Both the position numbers and the translations under genes were made by a program. Below, one piece after another: positions 4,523 to 5,918 of a stretch of DNA of 5,918 bases. This DNA is from Thermoleophilia bacterium UBA5186. GTDB taxonomy: Bacteria > Actinomycetota > Thermoleophilia > Gaiellales > Gaiellaceae. Under the pieces are notes generated by a model that was not told the origin of the DNA, did no database searches, and worked only from the letters and a program-made list of their open reading frames with translations. The stretch lies in NCBI GenBank assembly GCA_002413095.1, contig DHWI01000149.1, positions 4,267-10,184 of the forward strand. The letters run 5' to 3'. The first letter of the stretch is position 1, and the number at the start of each line of letters is the position of its first letter.

Positions 4523-5413
4523 ATGCGCCGGCCCGCTGCGGATTTTCTTCTGCTTGCGACCGTCACGCTCTGGGCGCTCAACTTCACGGCGGCCAAGTAC
4601 ATCCTGACCCACGGCTTCGGGCCGCTTGCGTTCTCGTCCGTGCGCTACGGGATCGCGGGACTCCTCTTCACGGTCGTCGTGCTGCCGCGGGAGCGCTCCT
4701 TGCGGATCGGGCGGACAGACGTGCCACTCATGGGTGGTGGCGTGGTGCTCCTGCTCCTCAACCAGCTCTGCTTCATCTACGCGCTGCGCTTCACGACGGC
4801 GACCACGGTTGCGCTCCTCTTCGGGACGCTCCCGATCTTCTCGGCGCTCATCTCCAGTGCGGTCGGGATGGAGCGGCTCAGCGTACGCTTCTGGATCGCC
4901 GCGGCGATCTCGTTTTCCGGGGTCGCCCTTGTCGCGCTGGGATCGTCGGTCGGGCTCTCCGCCGACCTGAAGGGAGACGGTCTCGCCGTCGGCGCCACCG
5001 TCACATGGGCGGCGTACTCCGTCCTGATCGCGTCGCTGATGCGGCGCTACTCGCCGTTCCGGCTCAGCGCGATCTTCCTGCTCGCTGTGACGCTGCCGCT
5101 GGCGCTCCTCGGATCGGGCCAGCTCGCGCACCAGAACTTCGACCTCGGCTGGGCGGTCTGGGCCTGGTTCGCCTACGCCGTGATCGGGCCGCTCGTGATT
5201 ACGAACGTGACGTGGTTCACGGCGATCGATCGCGTCGGGCCGGCGCGCGCGTCGCTGTTCGCGAACCTCCAACCGTTCCTCGCAGCGATCGTGGCACTCC
5301 TCGTCCTGCACGAGACGATCACCGGCACACAGATCGCCGGAGGGCTCGCGATCGGCTGCGGGATCCTGCTCTCGCCTCGCTCGCGAACCGCGGGAGCCGG
5401 AGCCGAGCGGTGA
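4523..5413 (+). CDS. EamA-family (DMT superfamily) membrane transporter
   Basis: A 296-aa protein with about ten hydrophobic helices in two EamA repeats (roughly 8-140 and 151-286), the standard layout for DMT exporters of amino acids, metabolites or drugs. Repeat one starts with FLLLATVTLWALNFTAAK (8-25) and contains SSVRYGIAGLLF (38-49) and ALLFGTLPIFSALISS (97-112) with a following E117. Repeat two contains GDGLAVGATVTWAAYSVL (151-168) and ends with the family hallmark ANLQPFLAAIVALLVLHE (247-264) and QIAGGLAIGCGILL (270-283). The substrate cannot be predicted. The stop TGA 5411-5413 overlaps the start of the next gene as GTGA, so the two are coupled. The start ATG 4523 has TAGTGT 6 nt upstream; a GGGAG run abuts it too closely for a normal ribosome site. 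Confidence 0.93.
   Translation: MRRPAADFLLLATVTLWALNFTAAKYILTHGFGPLAFSSVRYGIAGLLFTVVVLPRERSLRIGRTDVPLMGGGVVLLLLNQLCFIYALRFTTATTVALLFGTLPIFSALISSAVGMERLSVRFWIAAAISFSGVALVALGSSVGLSADLKGDGLAVGATVTWAAYSVLIASLMRRYSPFRLSAIFLLAVTLPLALLGSGQLAHQNFDLGWAVWAWFAYAVIGPLVITNVTWFTAIDRVGPARASLFANLQPFLAAIVALLVLHETITGTQIAGGLAIGCGILLSPRSRTAGAGAER
5399..5402 (+). promoter_or_regulatory. Shine-Dalgarno site deciding the start of the APH-like gene
   Basis: GGAG ends 7 nt before GTG 5410, an ideal spacing, inside the last codons of the transporter gene. It supports the GTGA-overlap start and contrasts with the genes that have their own upstream region, which lack a well-spaced Shine-Dalgarno site. Confidence 0.6.
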
Positions 5414-5918
5414 AGGAGCGGCTCGCCGCGCTGCTCGGGAGCGAGGTTGTCTCGCTCGAACAGGTCCGTGGCCGCGGCTACACGGCTGCCGGGCGCTACC
5501 GGGCCACACTCGGAGACGGTCGTCGTGTGTTCGCGAAGCTCGGGGTGGAGGAGCTCACGTCCGGATGGCTGCGCGAGGAGCACCTTGTCTACTCGCACGT
5601 GTCGGGTCCGTTCATCCCGCCGCTCCTCGGCTGGGACGACGATGGCGCGGCTCCCATGCTCGTCCTGCCGGACTACGGCGACGCGTTCGACACGCCGCCC
5701 TGGACGGACGAACGGATCGCAGCGGTTCACGAGAGCCTGCGGTTGTTACGTAAAACAGCGGCGCCTCCCGACCTGCCGCGGGTGGAGCGCTTCGATGAGA
5801 TGCGCGGGCGGTGGCATCGCATCGCAGCCGACCCGGTGGCGTTCCTTTCGGTCGGCGTTTGCTCTCGCAAATGGCTCGATGCGAACGTTGAGGCGCTCCA
5901 GGCGGCTGCGCACAGCGC
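5410..5918 (+). CDS. Aminoglycoside phosphotransferase-like (APH family) kinase, 3' truncated
   Basis: The frame from GTG 5410 is open to the window edge, giving 169 residues without a stop. It resembles the N-lobe and hinge of APH/choline-kinase-fold phosphotransferases: EQVRGRGYTAAGRYRATLGDGRRVFAKLG (17-45) provides a nucleotide-loop-like strand pair and a candidate ATP-binding lysine K43, with E56/E57 as candidate partners. IPPLLGWDDDGAAPMLVLPDYGD (69-91) is the lobe linker, and PPWTDERIAAVHESLRLLRKTAAPPDLP (96-123) is a stretch common in actinobacterial members. The catalytic H-G-D and D-x-D motifs should follow beyond the edge, so activity cannot be judged. Many such genes act on unknown metabolites; antibiotic resistance should not be assumed. 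It is coupled to the transporter by GTGA. Codons TTG TTA CGT AAA ACA (5743-5757) are unusually AT-rich for this window. Confidence 0.85.
   Translation, partial: MKERLAALLGSEVVSLEQVRGRGYTAAGRYRATLGDGRRVFAKLGVEELTSGWLREEHLVYSHVSGPFIPPLLGWDDDGAAPMLVLPDYGDAFDTPPWTDERIAAVHESLRLLRKTAAPPDLPRVERFDEMRGRWHRIAADPVAFLSVGVCSRKWLDANVEALQAAAHS

Noticed and set aside
4457..5509. Upstream extension of the 92-aa gene through the transporter
   Set aside because: Arg/Glu/Asp-rich low-complexity shadow antisense to a clear ten-helix membrane protein.
5173..5730. 185-aa - strand frame opposite the transporter/kinase junction
   Set aside because: No recognisable domain and antisense to two coupled genes with family signatures.
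1..5918. CRISPR array, tRNA/rRNA, transposon ends or phage genes
   Set aside because: No regularly spaced repeats, tRNA-like cloverleaf, transposase or long terminal inverted repeats were seen on either strand.

Overview
The window comes from a very GC-rich genome with short intergenic gaps and several genes starting with GTG. A DUF6458-type small membrane protein and a LiaF-like domain protein point to Actinobacteria, possibly a Thermoleophilia/Solirubrobacterales-like lineage. That placement is inferred from gene content and style; there is no rRNA or other marker. No rRNA, tRNA, CRISPR array, IS element or phage gene was seen.

Layout, left to right: (1) the 3' end of a + strand LiaF-like/cell-wall-stress-type gene (1-261), overlapping tail to tail with (2) a - strand FkbM-family SAM methyltransferase (994 to 167). 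(3) Across only 24 bp, a divergent + strand gene for a 99-aa unknown protein (1019-1318), followed after 18 bp by (4) a monofunctional proline dehydrogenase (1337-2260). (5) Converging on it and sharing a palindromic CTAG as stop for both strands is a - strand gene pair: a class I methyltransferase (3304 to 2594), then a DUF6458-like two-helix membrane protein (2586 to 2257). (6) A 139-bp gap with two near-identical palindromic operator-like repeats. (7) A - strand pair with ATGA overlap: a 92-aa unknown protein (4456 to 4178) and a FabL-type enoyl-ACP reductase (4181 to 3444). (8) Across a 66-bp divergent promoter region, a + strand pair with GTGA overlap: an EamA/DMT transporter (4523-5413) and a truncated APH-like phosphotransferase (5410-5918+).

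Functionally this is mixed: proline catabolism, fatty-acid elongation, small-molecule or glycan methylation, membrane export and a kinase-like fold. No multi-gene defence or biosynthetic system is evident. The most distinctive signals are regulatory. Five genes with their own upstream region carry a TANNNT hexamer 6-8 nt before the start codon, the layout expected for leaderless transcripts. Genes inside the overlapping or tightly packed pairs lack it. The 24-bp FkbM/99-aa gap is built as a mirror-symmetric bidirectional promoter with interlocked -10 boxes. The one gene with its own upstream region that lacks TANNNT (the 3304 methyltransferase) is instead preceded by the twin palindromes, suggesting separate control by a dimeric repressor.
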